Positions 47,635-56,900 of a stretch of 64,000 nt of DNA are shown here, in pieces. Position 1 is the stretch's first letter. Each line of letters begins with the position of its first letter. The notes below the pieces were generated by a model. It ran no database searches, was not told where the DNA came from, and worked only from the letters and a program-made list of their open reading frames with translations. The stretch comes from Erwinia pyri (GTDB lineage: Bacteria > Pseudomonadota > Gammaproteobacteria > Enterobacterales > Enterobacteriaceae): positions 2,418,001 to 2,482,000 of the forward strand of contig NZ_CP132353.1 in NCBI RefSeq assembly GCF_030758455.1, given 5' to 3'. A program made the position numbers and the translations under genes.

Positions 47635-48697
47635 CTCTGACCGGTACCCGTGGGGCTAAGGCGCACATCAGCTCATAGCCCACGGTGCCGGAAGCAGCGG
47701 CCACTTCATCAATTTTTATGTTGTTTCCCCACAGCTCCACCTGACTGCCGATGCCTGCCTGCGGGCACGGGGTTAGATCTACCGTAATCATATCCATCGA
47801 GATCGCCCCCACGGTGTGGGTCAGCACACCATCCACCCAGAGAGGGGTGCCGGTTGGGGCATGACGCGGATAACCATCCGCATAGCCACAGGCCACGACG
47901 CCAATGCGCTGCTCGCCCGTCGCCTGATAGCGTGCGCCATAGCCCACTCTCTCCCCTGCTTTCAGCGTCTGGACGCCAATAATTTCACTGCTCAGCGTCA
48001 TCACAGGCGCCAGCCCGCTGCCTGCTATGTCCTGCCAGCGTCCGCTGGGCGATGCGCCATAAAGGATAATGCCAGGACGCACCCACTGATGATGCGCTTC
48101 AGGGTGCCAGAGCGTGGCGGCGGAGTTAGCCAGGGAGCGCGGGCACACCAGACCTTCTGCGGCCTGCTCAATACGTTTTAACGGCTCCACGATGCCTTCA
48201 GGGCTTTCCGCTTCGGCAAAATGGGCCATCAGCGTCATCTCGCCGACGTTCTCAAGACCGCGCAGTTTATGCCAGGCCTGCTGAACCTGCTCCGGCTGAA
48301 AACCGAGGCGGTTCATACCGCTGTTCATCTTGAGGTAAATATCCAGCGGCGCAGAGAGTCTGGCCTTTGCCAGCGCCTGGATCTGCCAGTTACTGTGTAC
48401 GCTGGTGGTCAGGCGATAGCGATCGAGGATCGCCAGCTCATCGGCGTGGAAGAAGCCTTCCAGCAGCAGAATGGGCTTTTTCCAGCCCTGTTCACGCAGC
48501 AGGATCGCCTCTTCCAGGTTTAACAGCGCAAAACCATCCGTGTCGGCGAGGCTTTGCCAGACCCGATCAATACCGTGACCATACGCATTGGCTTTGACCA
48601 CTGACCAGAGGCGTGAATGAGGGGCGGCCTGGCGAGCTATCGCCAGGTTCTGTCGCAATGCGCTGGTATCGATGCTGGCGACAATCGGACGAGACAT
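47627..48697 (-). CDS. dadX: Catabolic alanine racemase DadX
   Basis: PLP enzyme that turns L-alanine into D-alanine for oxidation by DadA and for peptidoglycan. 356 residues, the E. coli DadX length. The PLP Lys35 is in SVVKANAYGHG. The second catalytic base Tyr is in RVGYGARYQATGEQRIG, and CGYADGYPRH is conserved. It follows dadA by 31 bp on the same strand, which identifies it as the catabolic DadX rather than Alr. Its 3' end overlaps the convergent transporter gene. Confidence 0.95.
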   Translation of the reverse strand: MSRPIVASIDTSALRQNLAIARQAAPHSRLWSVVKANAYGHGIDRVWQSLADTDGFALLNLEEAILLREQGWKKPILLLEGFFHADELAILDRYRLTTSVHSNWQIQALAKARLSAPLDIYLKMNSGMNRLGFQPEQVQQAWHKLRGLENVGEMTLMAHFAEAESPEGIVEPLKRIEQAAEGLVCPRSLANSAATLWHPEAHHQWVRPGIILYGASPSGRWQDIAGSGLAPVMTLSSEIIGVQTLKAGERVGYGARYQATGEQRIGVVACGYADGYPRHAPTGTPLWVDGVLTHTVGAISMDMITVDLTPCPQAGIGSQVELWGNNIKIDEVAAASGTVGYELMCALAPRVPVRVS

Positions 48698-48728
48698 GAC
48701 TTCTCCTGATTCTCAATGCGGGACGAGA

Positions 48729-50021
48729 TTAACGAGCCGCGTGTAGCGGGCCCAGACTCGGGTAAAATCCCGGCAAATAACGCATCACCGAGAGATCGTC
48801 TGCGGCAATGGCTGGCGTACGTCCCGAGATAATATCAGAAAGTAGCTGCCCGGAACCGCAGGCCATGGTCCAACCGAGCGTTCCGTGACCGGTATTCAGA
48901 TAAAGATTTTTCAGCGGGGTGCGCCCGACAATTGGCGTACCGTCAGGCGTCATGGGGCGCAGCCCTGTCCAGAAGCTGGCCTGAGCGATCTCGCCGCCCT
49001 GCGGAAAGAGATCGCCCACCACCATCTCCAGCGTTTCCCGGCGCGCGGGCAGCAGTTTGGTGTTATAGCCTACAATTTCCGCCATGCCACCCACGCGGAT
49101 GCGGTCATCAAAACGGGTAATCGCCACTTTATAGGTTTCATCCAGAACGGTAGAAACGGGCGAAGCCCCGGCATCTTTAATCGGGATGGTCAGTGAATAC
49201 CCTTTCAGCGGATAGACAGGAATGCTGACAATATCCTTAAGCAGGCTGGTGGAGTAGGAGCCGAACGCCACCACGAAGGCATCAGCGGTGATCGTTTCTG
49301 CACCACATTTCACGCCTGCGATCTTGTTGCCCTCCTGCAGCAAGGCATCCACTGGCGTAGTGAAGCGGAAGGTGACGCCAGCGCCAGCCGCTTTCTCAGC
49401 AAGGCGCTGAGTAAAGAGCTGACAGTCGCCGGTTTCATCATTAGGCAACCGCAACCCACCGGTGAGCTTGTGTTGCGTGGCAGCCAGCGCAGGCTCAGCC
49501 TCCGCCAGCCGGGCCGCTTCCAGGAGTTCATAAGGCACACCCGCTTCTTTCAGAACGGCGATATCTTTGGTCGCGCTTTCAAACTGCTGGCTGGTGCGGA
49601 AGAGTTGCAGCGTACCGCCCTGGCGTCCTTCATAGGCAATGCCGGTCTCCTGACGCAGCAGTTTCAGGCAGTCGCGGCTGTATTCGGCAATCCTTACCAT
49701 GCGGCTTTTATTTTCCTGATAGTGGCGCATGTCGCAGTTGCGCAGCATCTGCCACATCCACTCCAGCTGGAAGCGGCTGCCGTCGGGACGAATTGCCAGC
49801 GGTGCATGGCGCTGGAACATCCATTTTACTGCCTTAAGAGGAACGCCCGGGGCCGCCCAGGGCGCAGCATAACCTGGCGAAATCTGCCCGGCGTTTGCTG
49901 CGCTGGTTTCCAGCGCCACGCCAGGCTGGCGATCGATTACCGTCACCTCATGCCCGGCCTGCGCCAGATACCAGGCGCTTGCCACACCTACCACACCACT
50001 ACCCAGAATCACAACTCGCAT
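48729..50021 (-). CDS. dadA: D-amino-acid dehydrogenase small subunit DadA
   Basis: FAD-dependent membrane-associated dehydrogenase that converts D-alanine to pyruvate and passes electrons to quinones. 430 residues beginning with the dinucleotide-binding motif [20 protein letters not shown]. Then come [22 protein letters not shown] and the C-terminal FAD segment [19 protein letters not shown]. It heads the dadAX operon. A CRP-like site and a TATGAT hexamer lie upstream. Confidence 0.96.
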   Translation of the reverse strand: MRVVILGSGVVGVASAWYLAQAGHEVTVIDRQPGVALETSAANAGQISPGYAAPWAAPGVPLKAVKWMFQRHAPLAIRPDGSRFQLEWMWQMLRNCDMRHYQENKSRMVRIAEYSRDCLKLLRQETGIAYEGRQGGTLQLFRTSQQFESATKDIAVLKEAGVPYELLEAARLAEAEPALAATQHKLTGGLRLPNDETGDCQLFTQRLAEKAAGAGVTFRFTTPVDALLQEGNKIAGVKCGAETITADAFVVAFGSYSTSLLKDIVSIPVYPLKGYSLTIPIKDAGASPVSTVLDETYKVAITRFDDRIRVGGMAEIVGYNTKLLPARRETLEMVVGDLFPQGGEIAQASFWTGLRPMTPDGTPIVGRTPLKNLYLNTGHGTLGWTMACGSGQLLSDIISGRTPAIAADDLSVMRYLPGFYPSLGPLHAAR

Positions 50022-50548
50022 AACTGCCCCACCGCCGTTTTGAAAAGAGGAATAAACTGGTTGATTGCGACCGAGCCGGTTGAAAACACTGCACCATCAT
50101 AGGCAACATCGCGCTGACATATTTCACATCTTTTTCACGCTTAAGGGTATTGAAAAAGGGATGTCGCGCAATATTCGAAATTAAATTCTGAAAACCTACG
50201 GTAAAAAGCAGCTTATATTTACATACCCGCCATTTCTTACCCTTCTCAGCAGAAAGTGATTTGCTCATAGCTTTCTCTTATATACAGAATATAATCCTGT
50301 TAAATAGCGTTCAGCTCACATTTCACGTGACGGAAAAATTATTTTTCCTTTGCGGCTCACTTTTTCTGTTGAAGATTTCCGTTGTATTCATCTGAGCGAT
50401 CGGAGAGAGTGAACTATCATTGAGGTATTGGCTTTAATTCCAGGCCTGTTTCTTTGTCAGCAATGGCACCGACAGGTCGAGATAAAAACGGACGTTTTGT
50501 CGCTACGTGTTGTAACGTCGAAAACCGGTTTTTAAAAAGGGGTGCGCT
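50022..50548. promoter_or_regulatory. 527-bp region between divergent dadA and ycgB
   Basis: No gene seen. On the minus strand TGTGA-AATATG-TCAGC (50128-50113) matches eight of ten fixed CRP-site bases, with TATGAT (50101-50096) just downstream, a reasonable dadA promoter. An exact hairpin GGAAAAA-tta-TTTTTCC is at 50332-50348. Lrp sites would be expected by analogy with E. coli dadAX but were not assigned. Confidence 0.4.
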
Positions 50549-52084
50549 ATGACGACTATCTTTGACGATCCCATTAAGGACAGCAAACGACTCAGTGATG
50601 GACCTGACTGGACCTTCGATCTGCTTGATGATTATCTGAAAGAGATCGACCGCGTCGCCAAGCTCTACCGGCTTGAAACTTATCCTCATCAAATCGAAGT
50701 CATCACCTCTGAACAAATGATGGATGCCTATTCCAGCGTCGGGATGCCTATTAACTATGCCCACTGGTCCTTCGGTAAAAAATTTATCGAAACGGAGCAG
50801 CGTTATAAGCATGGTCAACAGGGTCTGGCGTATGAAATTGTGATCAACTCCAATCCCTGTATTGCTTATCTGATGGAGGAGAACACCATCACTATGCAGG
50901 CGCTGGTGATGGCGCACGCCTGTTACGGCCACAACTCCTTCTTCAGGAATAACTACCTGTTTCGCAGCTGGACCGACGCCAGCTCCATCGTCGATTACCT
51001 GATTTTTGCCCGTAATTACATTACCCGGTGCGAAGAGCGTTACGGTATGGAAGAGGTGGAAAAGCTGCTCGACTCCTGCCATGCACTGATGAATTACGGC
51101 GTCGATCGTTATAAACGTCCGCAAAAAATTTCGCTGCAGGAAGAGAAGGCCCGACAGCAGAGCCGCGAAGAGTATCTGCAAAGTCAGGTCAACATGCTGT
51201 GGCGCACCTTACCAAGGCGTGAAAAAGAGGCTACTCAGGCCCAGCAGGCGCATTACCCTTCTGAGCCGCAGGAAAACCTGCTCTATTTTATGGAGAAGAA
51301 TGCGCCGCTGCTGGAGCCGTGGCAGCGTGAGATTTTGCGTATCGTCCGTAAGGTCAGCCAGTACTTTTACCCGCAGAAGCAGACGCAGGTGATGAATGAA
51401 GGCTGGGCTACCTTCTGGCATTACACCATTCTGAATCATCTGTATGACGAAGGGAAAGTCTCTGAGCGCTTTATGCTGGAGTTCCTGCACAGCCATACCA
51501 ACGTGATTTATCAGCCGCCTTACAACAGCCAGTGGTATAACGGCATCAACCCTTATGCGCTGGGCTTTGCCATGTTCCAGGACATCAAGCGTATTTGTGA
51601 AGCGCCAACCGAGGAGGACCGCTACTGGTTCCCCGATATTGCGGGCAGCGACTGGCTGGAAACATTGCATTTCGCCATGCGGGAATTTAAGGATGAAAGC
51701 TTTATCAGCCAGTTCCTGTCACCCAAAGTGATGCGCGACTTCCGCCTGTTTACGGTGATGGATGATGATCGTAATAATTTCCTTGAGATTGCCGCCATTC
51801 ACGATGAAGCGGGTTACAGAGCTATCCGTCAGCAGCTTTCAGCGCAGTATAACCTGAGTAATCTGGAACCCAACATTCAGGTTTATGATGTGGATCTGCG
51901 CGGCGATCGATCGCTGACGCTGCACTATGTGCCTCACAGCCGTGCGCCGCTGGATAAGAGCCGCCGGGAAGTGCTGAAGCATGTGCATCGCCTGTGGGGC
52001 TTTGAGGTCCATCTGGAGCAGCAGAATGAGGATGGCAGCACCGAACTGCTGGATCGTTGCCCACCCCGCACCTCCACGCTGTAA
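50549..52084 (+). CDS. ycgB: YcgB, SpoVR family protein
   Basis: A 511-residue member of the SpoVR family (PF04293), named from a Bacillus spore-cortex protein but widespread in non-sporulating bacteria. Signature segments are MAHACYGHNSFFRNNYLFRSWTDASSIVDYL, MNEGWATFWHYTIL, NPYALGFAMFQDIKRICE and the C-terminal YDVDLRGDRSLTLHY. GGGGTG lies seven bases upstream of the ATG. In E. coli ycgB is under sigma-S control; function unknown. It lies between dadA and fadR as in E. coli. Confidence 0.95.
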   Translation: MTTIFDDPIKDSKRLSDGPDWTFDLLDDYLKEIDRVAKLYRLETYPHQIEVITSEQMMDAYSSVGMPINYAHWSFGKKFIETEQRYKHGQQGLAYEIVINSNPCIAYLMEENTITMQALVMAHACYGHNSFFRNNYLFRSWTDASSIVDYLIFARNYITRCEERYGMEEVEKLLDSCHALMNYGVDRYKRPQKISLQEEKARQQSREEYLQSQVNMLWRTLPRREKEATQAQQAHYPSEPQENLLYFMEKNAPLLEPWQREILRIVRKVSQYFYPQKQTQVMNEGWATFWHYTILNHLYDEGKVSERFMLEFLHSHTNVIYQPPYNSQWYNGINPYALGFAMFQDIKRICEAPTEEDRYWFPDIAGSDWLETLHFAMREFKDESFISQFLSPKVMRDFRLFTVMDDDRNNFLEIAAIHDEAGYRAIRQQLSAQYNLSNLEPNIQVYDVDLRGDRSLTLHYVPHSRAPLDKSRREVLKHVHRLWGFEVHLEQQNEDGSTELLDRCPPRTSTL

Positions 52085-52092
52085 ATTGTGAT

Positions 52093-52127
52093 AAAAAAAG
52101 CCGGTTCACGCTGAACCGGCTTTTTTT
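52093..52127. terminator. Bidirectional terminator ycgB/fadR
   Basis: AAAAAAAGCCGGTTCA (52093-52108), loop CGC, and the exact reverse complement ending in seven T (52112-52127). The T/A tracts make it effective for both convergent genes. Confidence 0.9.
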
Positions 52128-52134
52128 TGCCTGC

Positions 52135-52854
52135 TTACCGACGCTGCGGCGGTAAATCCGTTGGCATACTGTTTTGCATGCCGTGCCAGATTTCCCCACT
52201 ACGCCGCCCGTAATCCCGGACCGCATCAACAATCTTATCAAACTGCTGGTTCTGACAAATGGTCATCAGCTGCTGATAAAAGTCGCGTGCCAGCTGGCGT
52301 GCTTCAGGATTAGAGAAGTAGTGTCTTCCCACGCGGGTATAGAGCCCTTTCAGGCCGTTGAGGATCAGACCATAAATCGGATTCCCGGAGGCAAACGCCA
52401 GGCCGCGGAAAATGCTGTAGTCGAGGTCGGTGTACGCTTCCGCTTTATCTTCCACGTTCTTTGCCGTTTCCAGCACCTCTTTCGCCTTTTCCGGGTAAGT
52501 GCGGATGGCCCGACGAATAAAGATAGAGGAGATATTCGTGCGCACGGCAAGCAGGTTATCAATCAGCTGAGGAACGCTGTCATGATCTAACCGGGCTAGC
52601 GTTTCCAGAATGCTGAGACCAGAGGTTTCCCAGAAATTGTTCACGCGGGTTGGCTTACCGTGCTGAATGGTTAACCAGCCGTCGCGCGCAAGGCGCTGGA
52701 GGACTTCACGCAGGGTGGTACGGGTCACACCAATCAGTTCAGAAAGCTCGCGCTCCGCTGGCAGAATCGACCCCGGAGGGAAGCGACTGTTCCAGATGCT
52801 TTCAATAATATACTCTTCAGCGAAACCCGCAGGGCTCTGCGCCTTAATGACCAT
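52135..52854 (-). CDS. fadR: Fatty-acid metabolism regulator FadR
   Basis: GntR-family regulator that represses beta-oxidation genes such as fadD and activates fabA/fabB until long-chain acyl-CoA binds. 239 residues, as in E. coli. The N-terminal winged helix covers about residues 9-75 ([37 protein letters not shown]). The C-terminal all-helical acyl-CoA domain includes [24 protein letters not shown]. fadD, a likely target, lies about 7 kb away in this window. In E. coli nhaB adjoins it; here it is missing. Confidence 0.96.
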   Translation of the reverse strand: MVIKAQSPAGFAEEYIIESIWNSRFPPGSILPAERELSELIGVTRTTLREVLQRLARDGWLTIQHGKPTRVNNFWETSGLSILETLARLDHDSVPQLIDNLLAVRTNISSIFIRRAIRTYPEKAKEVLETAKNVEDKAEAYTDLDYSIFRGLAFASGNPIYGLILNGLKGLYTRVGRHYFSNPEARQLARDFYQQLMTICQNQQFDKIVDAVRDYGRRSGEIWHGMQNSMPTDLPPQRR

Positions 52855-53163
52855 AGCGTTCTGTTTCCGTTGCGTTCAGGAGTGCAAATATGGAGCTCAT
52901 CATACCAGATGCCCCGGCAATGACCTAGACCGCCAGCCTCTGAAAAAGGCACCCATCCCGCATAATTTTAAAAAAGGTCCAGCAATTCCGGATGCCTGTT
53001 TTTCGGCTCCTGTCGGGATCGCCCCTCAATCCACGATAAAATCAGTTTATTGCGCCACTGTTTAACATAAGTCATTTTCAGCCTTAAATTTTTCCTAGCG
53101 TGGCTGGCACGGAGGGGCTTTTAGTTTACACTGCCGGTTGTACGCCCATCACATGGAATGATT
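52855..53163. promoter_or_regulatory. Region between divergent fadR and dsbB
   Basis: 309 bp with no gene. In E. coli the sodium/proton antiporter gene nhaB occupies this place, and no remnant of its frame is visible here. The segment must hold the promoters of fadR and dsbB, and no clear elements were assigned. Confidence 0.4.
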
Positions 53164-53694
53164 ATGTTGCGATATCTGAATAGCAGTTCCCGCGGCCGCG
53201 GTGCCTGGCTGCTCCTGGCCTTTACGGCTTTTGCCCTGGAAATGGTCGCACTCTATTTTCAGCACGTCTTAATGCTAAAACCCTGCGTAATGTGTATTTA
53301 TGAACGTTGTGCCCTGTTTGGCATTATGGGCGCGGGAGTGGTGGGAGCCATCGCGCCTAAAACGCCTCTGCGCTGGGTCGCTATCCTGATATGGATCTAC
53401 AGTGCCTGGGAAGGCGTCCGCCTCTCCTGGGAACATACCATGATCCAACTGCATCCGAATCCTTTTGTCACCTGTGATTTTGCCGCCCGCTTCCCCGGCT
53501 GGCTTCCGCTGGATAAATGGCTGCCTTCCGTGTTTGTTGCTACCGGTGACTGCGCCGAAAAGCAGTGGTCATTATTAACGCTGAGTATGCCGCAATGGCT
53601 GATAGGAATTTTTGCCGCCTTTCTCATCGTGGCGCTACTGGTACTTGTTGCTCAGCCGTTTAAGCCAAAACGCCGCGATCTTTTCTCACGCTAG
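53164..53694 (+). CDS. dsbB: Disulfide-bond formation protein DsbB
   Basis: Inner-membrane oxidase that recycles DsbA by passing electrons to quinones. The start at 53164 gives 176 residues, the E. coli length; an ATG at 53158 adds two. Four membrane helices are visible. The catalytic pairs are Cys41/Cys44 in [11 protein letters not shown] and Cys104/Cys130 in VTCDF and GDCAEKQW. The quinone-contact Arg48 is in CIYERC. A terminator follows. Confidence 0.95.
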   Translation: MLRYLNSSSRGRGAWLLLAFTAFALEMVALYFQHVLMLKPCVMCIYERCALFGIMGAGVVGAIAPKTPLRWVAILIWIYSAWEGVRLSWEHTMIQLHPNPFVTCDFAARFPGWLPLDKWLPSVFVATGDCAEKQWSLLTLSMPQWLIGIFAAFLIVALLVLVAQPFKPKRRDLFSR

Positions 53695-53710
53695 CGCAGG
53701 GTGACGCCTT

Positions 53711-53736
53711 AAGCCCGCACTGAGCGGGCTTTTTTA
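53711..53736 (+). terminator. Intrinsic terminator of dsbB
   Basis: AAGCCCGC-actga-GCGGGCTT followed by TTTTTAT. Confidence 0.87.
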
Positions 53737-53756
53737 TGCGCGCTTTTGGGGATTAT

Positions 53757-53785
53757 TTGAAGGATTGGCAAGGCGCTACTATGCT
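53757..53785 (+). promoter_or_regulatory. Predicted promoter of the small lipoprotein gene
   Basis: -35 TTGAAG (53757-53762), a 17-bp spacer and -10 TATGCT (53780-53785), 31 bases before the ATG at 53817. Having its own promoter and terminator marks the lipoprotein as an independent unit. Confidence 0.4.
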
Positions 53786-53816
53786 GAAATTACTTAATAA
53801 AACAGAAGGGAAAGGC

Positions 53817-54002
53817 ATGAAACAGTTTGTATTAGTGCTGGCGCTGGCCTGTAGTGCAGCCTTTGTTTCCGGATGCGCGCCACGAGACGATATTCATTCA
53901 CCGCCACCCGCCCCGCCAGGTGGTCATCAGTTGCCTGGCGCCCCCGGCGGAAGCGATCCTGTGGGTCAGCCGCAGGCCAGACAGATGCAGACCGCCCCCT
54001 GA
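53817..54002 (+). CDS. Small Pro/Gly-rich lipoprotein, 61 residues
   Basis: Not a recognised named gene. The ATG at 53817 gives a clean lipoprotein signal MKQFVLVLALACSAAFVSGC, where VSGC is the lipobox and Cys20 would carry the lipid. The mature part of 42 residues is rich in Pro, Gly and Gln (HSPPPAPPGGHQLPGAPGGS) and lacks a folded-domain look, so it may be an extended tether. An in-frame extension to 53736 is not supported. Positions +2/+3 after the Cys are Ala-Pro, giving no inner-membrane retention Asp, so outer-membrane sorting is likely. It lies between dsbB and ycgN and is flanked by terminators. Confidence 0.7.
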   Translation: MKQFVLVLALACSAAFVSGCAPRDDIHSPPPAPPGGHQLPGAPGGSDPVGQPQARQMQTAP

Positions 54003-54032
54003 TGTATCTGCAGGATAAGTGCAGTTGAAAAT

Positions 54033-54065
54033 AAAAAAGCCGCCAGATCTGCAGGCGGCTTTTTT
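54033..54065. terminator. Bidirectional terminator, lipoprotein gene/ycgN
   Basis: AAAAAAGCCGCC (54033-54044) and GGCGGCTTTTTT flank an 8-base spacer, between convergent genes, 30 bases behind the lipoprotein stop and 4 before the ycgN stop. Confidence 0.85.
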
Positions 54066-54068
54066 GTT

Positions 54069-54509
54069 TCAGCGATGAGGCCGGTTAATAATGTGATCTT
54101 CCCAGTCCCGCACTTCGCTCTCCCGCACGGCAATGTGCCGGACTGAGATACGTTCTGCGTGCATCGCCGCTTTCGAACCACTGCGCAGAGGATGCCAGAC
54201 CGGCAGATTTTTACCTTCAGCCAGCACCCTATAGGCGCAGCTTGGCGGCAGCCAGGAGAAAGTGGGCAGATTCTCGCGCGTCAGCTTAATGCAGTCCTCT
54301 TCATATTCGAAGCGACGCTCATAGTTGCGGCACTGGCAGGTTTTGATATTGAGCTGGTTGCAGGCGACGTTAGTGAAGTAGATCTCATCCGTGTCGGCAT
54401 CCTGCAACTTGTTGAGACAGCACTGGCCACATCCGTCACACAAGGATTCCCATTCCTCATCACTCATTTGTTCCAGCGTTTTCCGCTGCCAGAAAGGGGT
54501 CTCAGTCAT
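54069..54509 (-). CDS. ycgN: YcgN, UPF0260 Cys-cluster protein
   Basis: A 146-residue protein with a conserved cluster CDGCGQCC (Cys24, 27, 30, 31), a second [21 protein letters not shown] and a third Cys in EEDCIKLT. It is of the YkgJ-like zinc/iron-chelating type, so a metal site is likely; function unknown. It matches E. coli YcgN throughout ([16 protein letters not shown] and [21 protein letters not shown]). It lies beside ycgM as in E. coli. Confidence 0.94.
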   Translation of the reverse strand: MTETPFWQRKTLEQMSDEEWESLCDGCGQCCLNKLQDADTDEIYFTNVACNQLNIKTCQCRNYERRFEYEEDCIKLTRENLPTFSWLPPSCAYRVLAEGKNLPVWHPLRSGSKAAMHAERISVRHIAVRESEVRDWEDHIINRPHR

Positions 54510-54573
54510 GTTCGGTGTCCCGTTTAAGTAAAAGCCCGCACCTTATAAACAGTTCGGGCTCCAGATGCAAGTC

Positions 54574-55233
54574 TTACAGCACGCGGGTAGCGACACCCCG
54601 GTCACCCAGCGTGACTTCAAGCGTGTCGCCGGAAGCCATAGGGCCTACGCCTTCAGGCGTGCCGGTCAGGATAATATCGCCTGCGCGCAGGGTGAAAAAT
54701 TTGCTCATATAAGCGATCAGCGGCACAATTTTATGGATCATCTCTTCGGTATTGCCCTGCTGGCGCACTTCGCCATTTACCACCAGCTTCAGTTCCACGT
54801 TCTGTGGATCGGCGGCAAACTCGCTGGCGGGAATGAAGCCAGAGATTGGACAGGAGTTGTCAAAGCCCTTAGCTTTTTCCCACGGCTGACCCGCTTTCTT
54901 GCAGGCCGCCTGCAGATCGCGCAGCGTAAGATCCAGCGCAATGCCGTAACCCGCAATGGCTTTGGTTACGTGCTCTTCTGAAGCATTTTTAAGGGTTGAG
55001 CCAATCAGCACCGCCAGCTCGACCTCGTGATGCACGGCGCCAAGATCTTTAGGAATCGACAGAGGCTGGCGGATATCGCACAGCGCCGTTTCAGGTTTGA
55101 TAAACAGCACCGGCTCGGCAGGCGTTGCGCTGCCCATCTCTTTAATGTGTTTGGCATAGTTACTGCCCACGCAGACCACTTTGCTCACCGGATAATCCAA
55201 CAACGCGCCCTGCCAGTTATGATGCTGATACAT
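54574..55233 (-). CDS. ycgM: YcgM, fumarylacetoacetate hydrolase family protein
   Basis: A 219-residue FAH-fold enzyme, the length of E. coli YcgM. Metal-binding acidic residues are in HHEVELAVLIG and GIALDLTLRD. KGFDNSCPISGFI and GDIILTGTPEGVGPM are the family's C-terminal motifs. The family includes acylpyruvases and oxaloacetate decarboxylases; the substrate here is unknown. It is 64 bp upstream of ycgN on the same strand. Confidence 0.93.
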   Translation of the reverse strand: MYQHHNWQGALLDYPVSKVVCVGSNYAKHIKEMGSATPAEPVLFIKPETALCDIRQPLSIPKDLGAVHHEVELAVLIGSTLKNASEEHVTKAIAGYGIALDLTLRDLQAACKKAGQPWEKAKGFDNSCPISGFIPASEFAADPQNVELKLVVNGEVRQQGNTEEMIHKIVPLIAYMSKFFTLRAGDIILTGTPEGVGPMASGDTLEVTLGDRGVATRVL

Positions 55234-55287
55234 ACTGTTCCCCTGCTTAGGTTGAGGTGTGATGGCCCTGTGGCGGCCACCCTTCCG

Positions 55288-56376
55288 TTATTGAGAAATC
55301 GCGTCCGCCATCATGCCGATGCTGATAGCGAAATAATAGGATCGATTCCAGCGCATAATGGTGCGGAAATTGTCATAAACCATGAACGCGCGGCCAGGAA
55401 TATCATCTGGAGTTACGATCCAGGCGCGCTGTCGTGTGTCAGGAAGATTCTGGTCACTGCTGAGCCGGACACCCAGTTTTTCCCATTCCCCCACGGTTTT
55501 AGCCTGCCCCTCTTTCAGCCCGGCCATTTCCGGCACAAAGTCCACCGGCAGGATCGCTTCCCGGCCCCAACTTTCACCCCGTTTCCAGCCCTCTTTCGCC
55601 AGATAATTGGCGGTGGAAGCAAAAACGTCATCCACGCTGTTCCAGATGTCGATCTTACCGTCGCCATCGCCGTCTGCGCCGTAGCGCATAAAGGAGCTGG
55701 GCATAAACTGGTTTTGCCCCATTGCCCCAGCCCAGGAGCCTTTCATCTCCCCGGCGGCGATATGCTGCTGCTGAATGATTTGCAGCGCTGCAATAAGCTC
55801 TTTGGTGAAGAAGGCTTCGCGGCGCCCCTCAAAGGCGAGCGTGGCAAGCGCAGAGATCACATCTTCACGCCCCTGGATTTTACCAAAGCTACTCTCCATG
55901 GCCCAAAGCGCAACGATATATTGCGGCTGCACGCCGGAATGCTGAGCAATCGGCATCAGTTGCGCCTGATAACGCTGCAAGCTTTCGCGCCCCTGCTGGA
56001 TCTTCTTCTCCGTCATAACGCGGGAAAGGTAGTCGCTCAGCGTCACTTTCTGTTCAAGTTGATTGCGATCGGAGTTAATGACGTGATCGACAAAATGAAC
56101 GTTGGCAAAAGCGCTCTCGAGCGTACTCTCATCGATTCCCTGCTGGCGAGCCTGCGCTTTTAACTGCTCAACATAGCCGGGAAACTCAGCCGGATTACGA
56201 CCTTCGGTTGCCAGCGTGGTTTTTGTCGGCGCCTGCAGGAAACCGCCTTTCGCCGGTGCAGGCGTTGCGCCCTGGGCGGGAACAGGCGCTGCAGGCGCGG
56301 GGGCGGCACTATTTTTACTGGCGCATCCGGCCAGAATCAGGGAAAAAATAACCGTACTGAGGGATGTAAGCTTCAT
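55288..56376 (-). CDS. Lytic murein transglycosylase, MltB family lipoprotein
   Basis: Outer-membrane-anchored enzyme that cleaves the MurNAc-GlcNAc bond leaving 1,6-anhydro ends. The start at 56376 gives 362 residues. The lipobox is LAGC with Cys18, then an Ala/Pro-rich linker (about 25-43). The SLT_2 domain has the catalytic Glu161 in ALWAMESSFGKIQG. It continues with SWAGAMGQNQFMPSSFMRYGADGDGDGKIDIW, whose DGDGDG stretch resembles an EF-hand calcium loop. It is a paralogue of MltB. It lies between ycgM and ycgL, where I do not recall one in E. coli. AGGA precedes the start. Confidence 0.88.
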   Translation of the reverse strand: MKLTSLSTVIFSLILAGCASKNSAAPAPAAPVPAQGATPAPAKGGFLQAPTKTTLATEGRNPAEFPGYVEQLKAQARQQGIDESTLESAFANVHFVDHVINSDRNQLEQKVTLSDYLSRVMTEKKIQQGRESLQRYQAQLMPIAQHSGVQPQYIVALWAMESSFGKIQGREDVISALATLAFEGRREAFFTKELIAALQIIQQQHIAAGEMKGSWAGAMGQNQFMPSSFMRYGADGDGDGKIDIWNSVDDVFASTANYLAKEGWKRGESWGREAILPVDFVPEMAGLKEGQAKTVGEWEKLGVRLSSDQNLPDTRQRAWIVTPDDIPGRAFMVYDNFRTIMRWNRSYYFAISIGMMADAISQ

Positions 56377-56475
56377 GCGGGCATCCTTTTTTTGCCGGTG
56401 CCGCCACAATTAAAATCGGGAAGATTGCAGCCGTGACGGCGATATATTTTGCAGATGATTCCTAATTAAACTTCT

Positions 56476-56742
56476 TTACTCTTTTCCCAGGTGCATCTTA
56501 AGCAGACTTTCGATCGGCGGAGGGACCTGTAAATAAAACCCCTGCTCTTCAAGTGACGCCTTTACTTTAGCTAAATCAGCGTTCGCCAGCTTTTTGCTGC
56601 CGTCCAGCGGCAGCATCATAGCCAGCTGCGGTTTACCGAAGCCTTGCAGCAGTTCAGCCGGTACGCGCGAGAAATCGTCTTTTTTTTCGACATAAAGATA
56701 AGTCTGGTCACGCTTGCTGCTTCTGTAGATCACACAAAACAT
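56476..56742 (-). CDS. ycgL: YcgL domain protein
   Basis: An 88-residue protein of the YcgL family (PF05166): [45 protein letters not shown] and [12 protein letters not shown]. Small alpha/beta protein of unknown function that persists next to min genes in many gammaproteobacteria. It is divergent from minC as in E. coli. Confidence 0.93.
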   Translation of the reverse strand: MFCVIYRSSKRDQTYLYVEKKDDFSRVPAELLQGFGKPQLAMMLPLDGSKKLANADLAKVKASLEEQGFYLQVPPPIESLLKMHLGKE

Positions 56743-56900
56743 ATTTTTTACTCGAATTAACCTGGATGGTGACTTGCCTGAATATAGCAGTAACTATACC
56801 ATGCTTGCAGAACTTCGGAATATTGTCCCAACCTGATTAAATGTGCGTTTTACGACATAAATTTGCTGGGACACGAAATAACAGGACTGAGCCGCGACAG

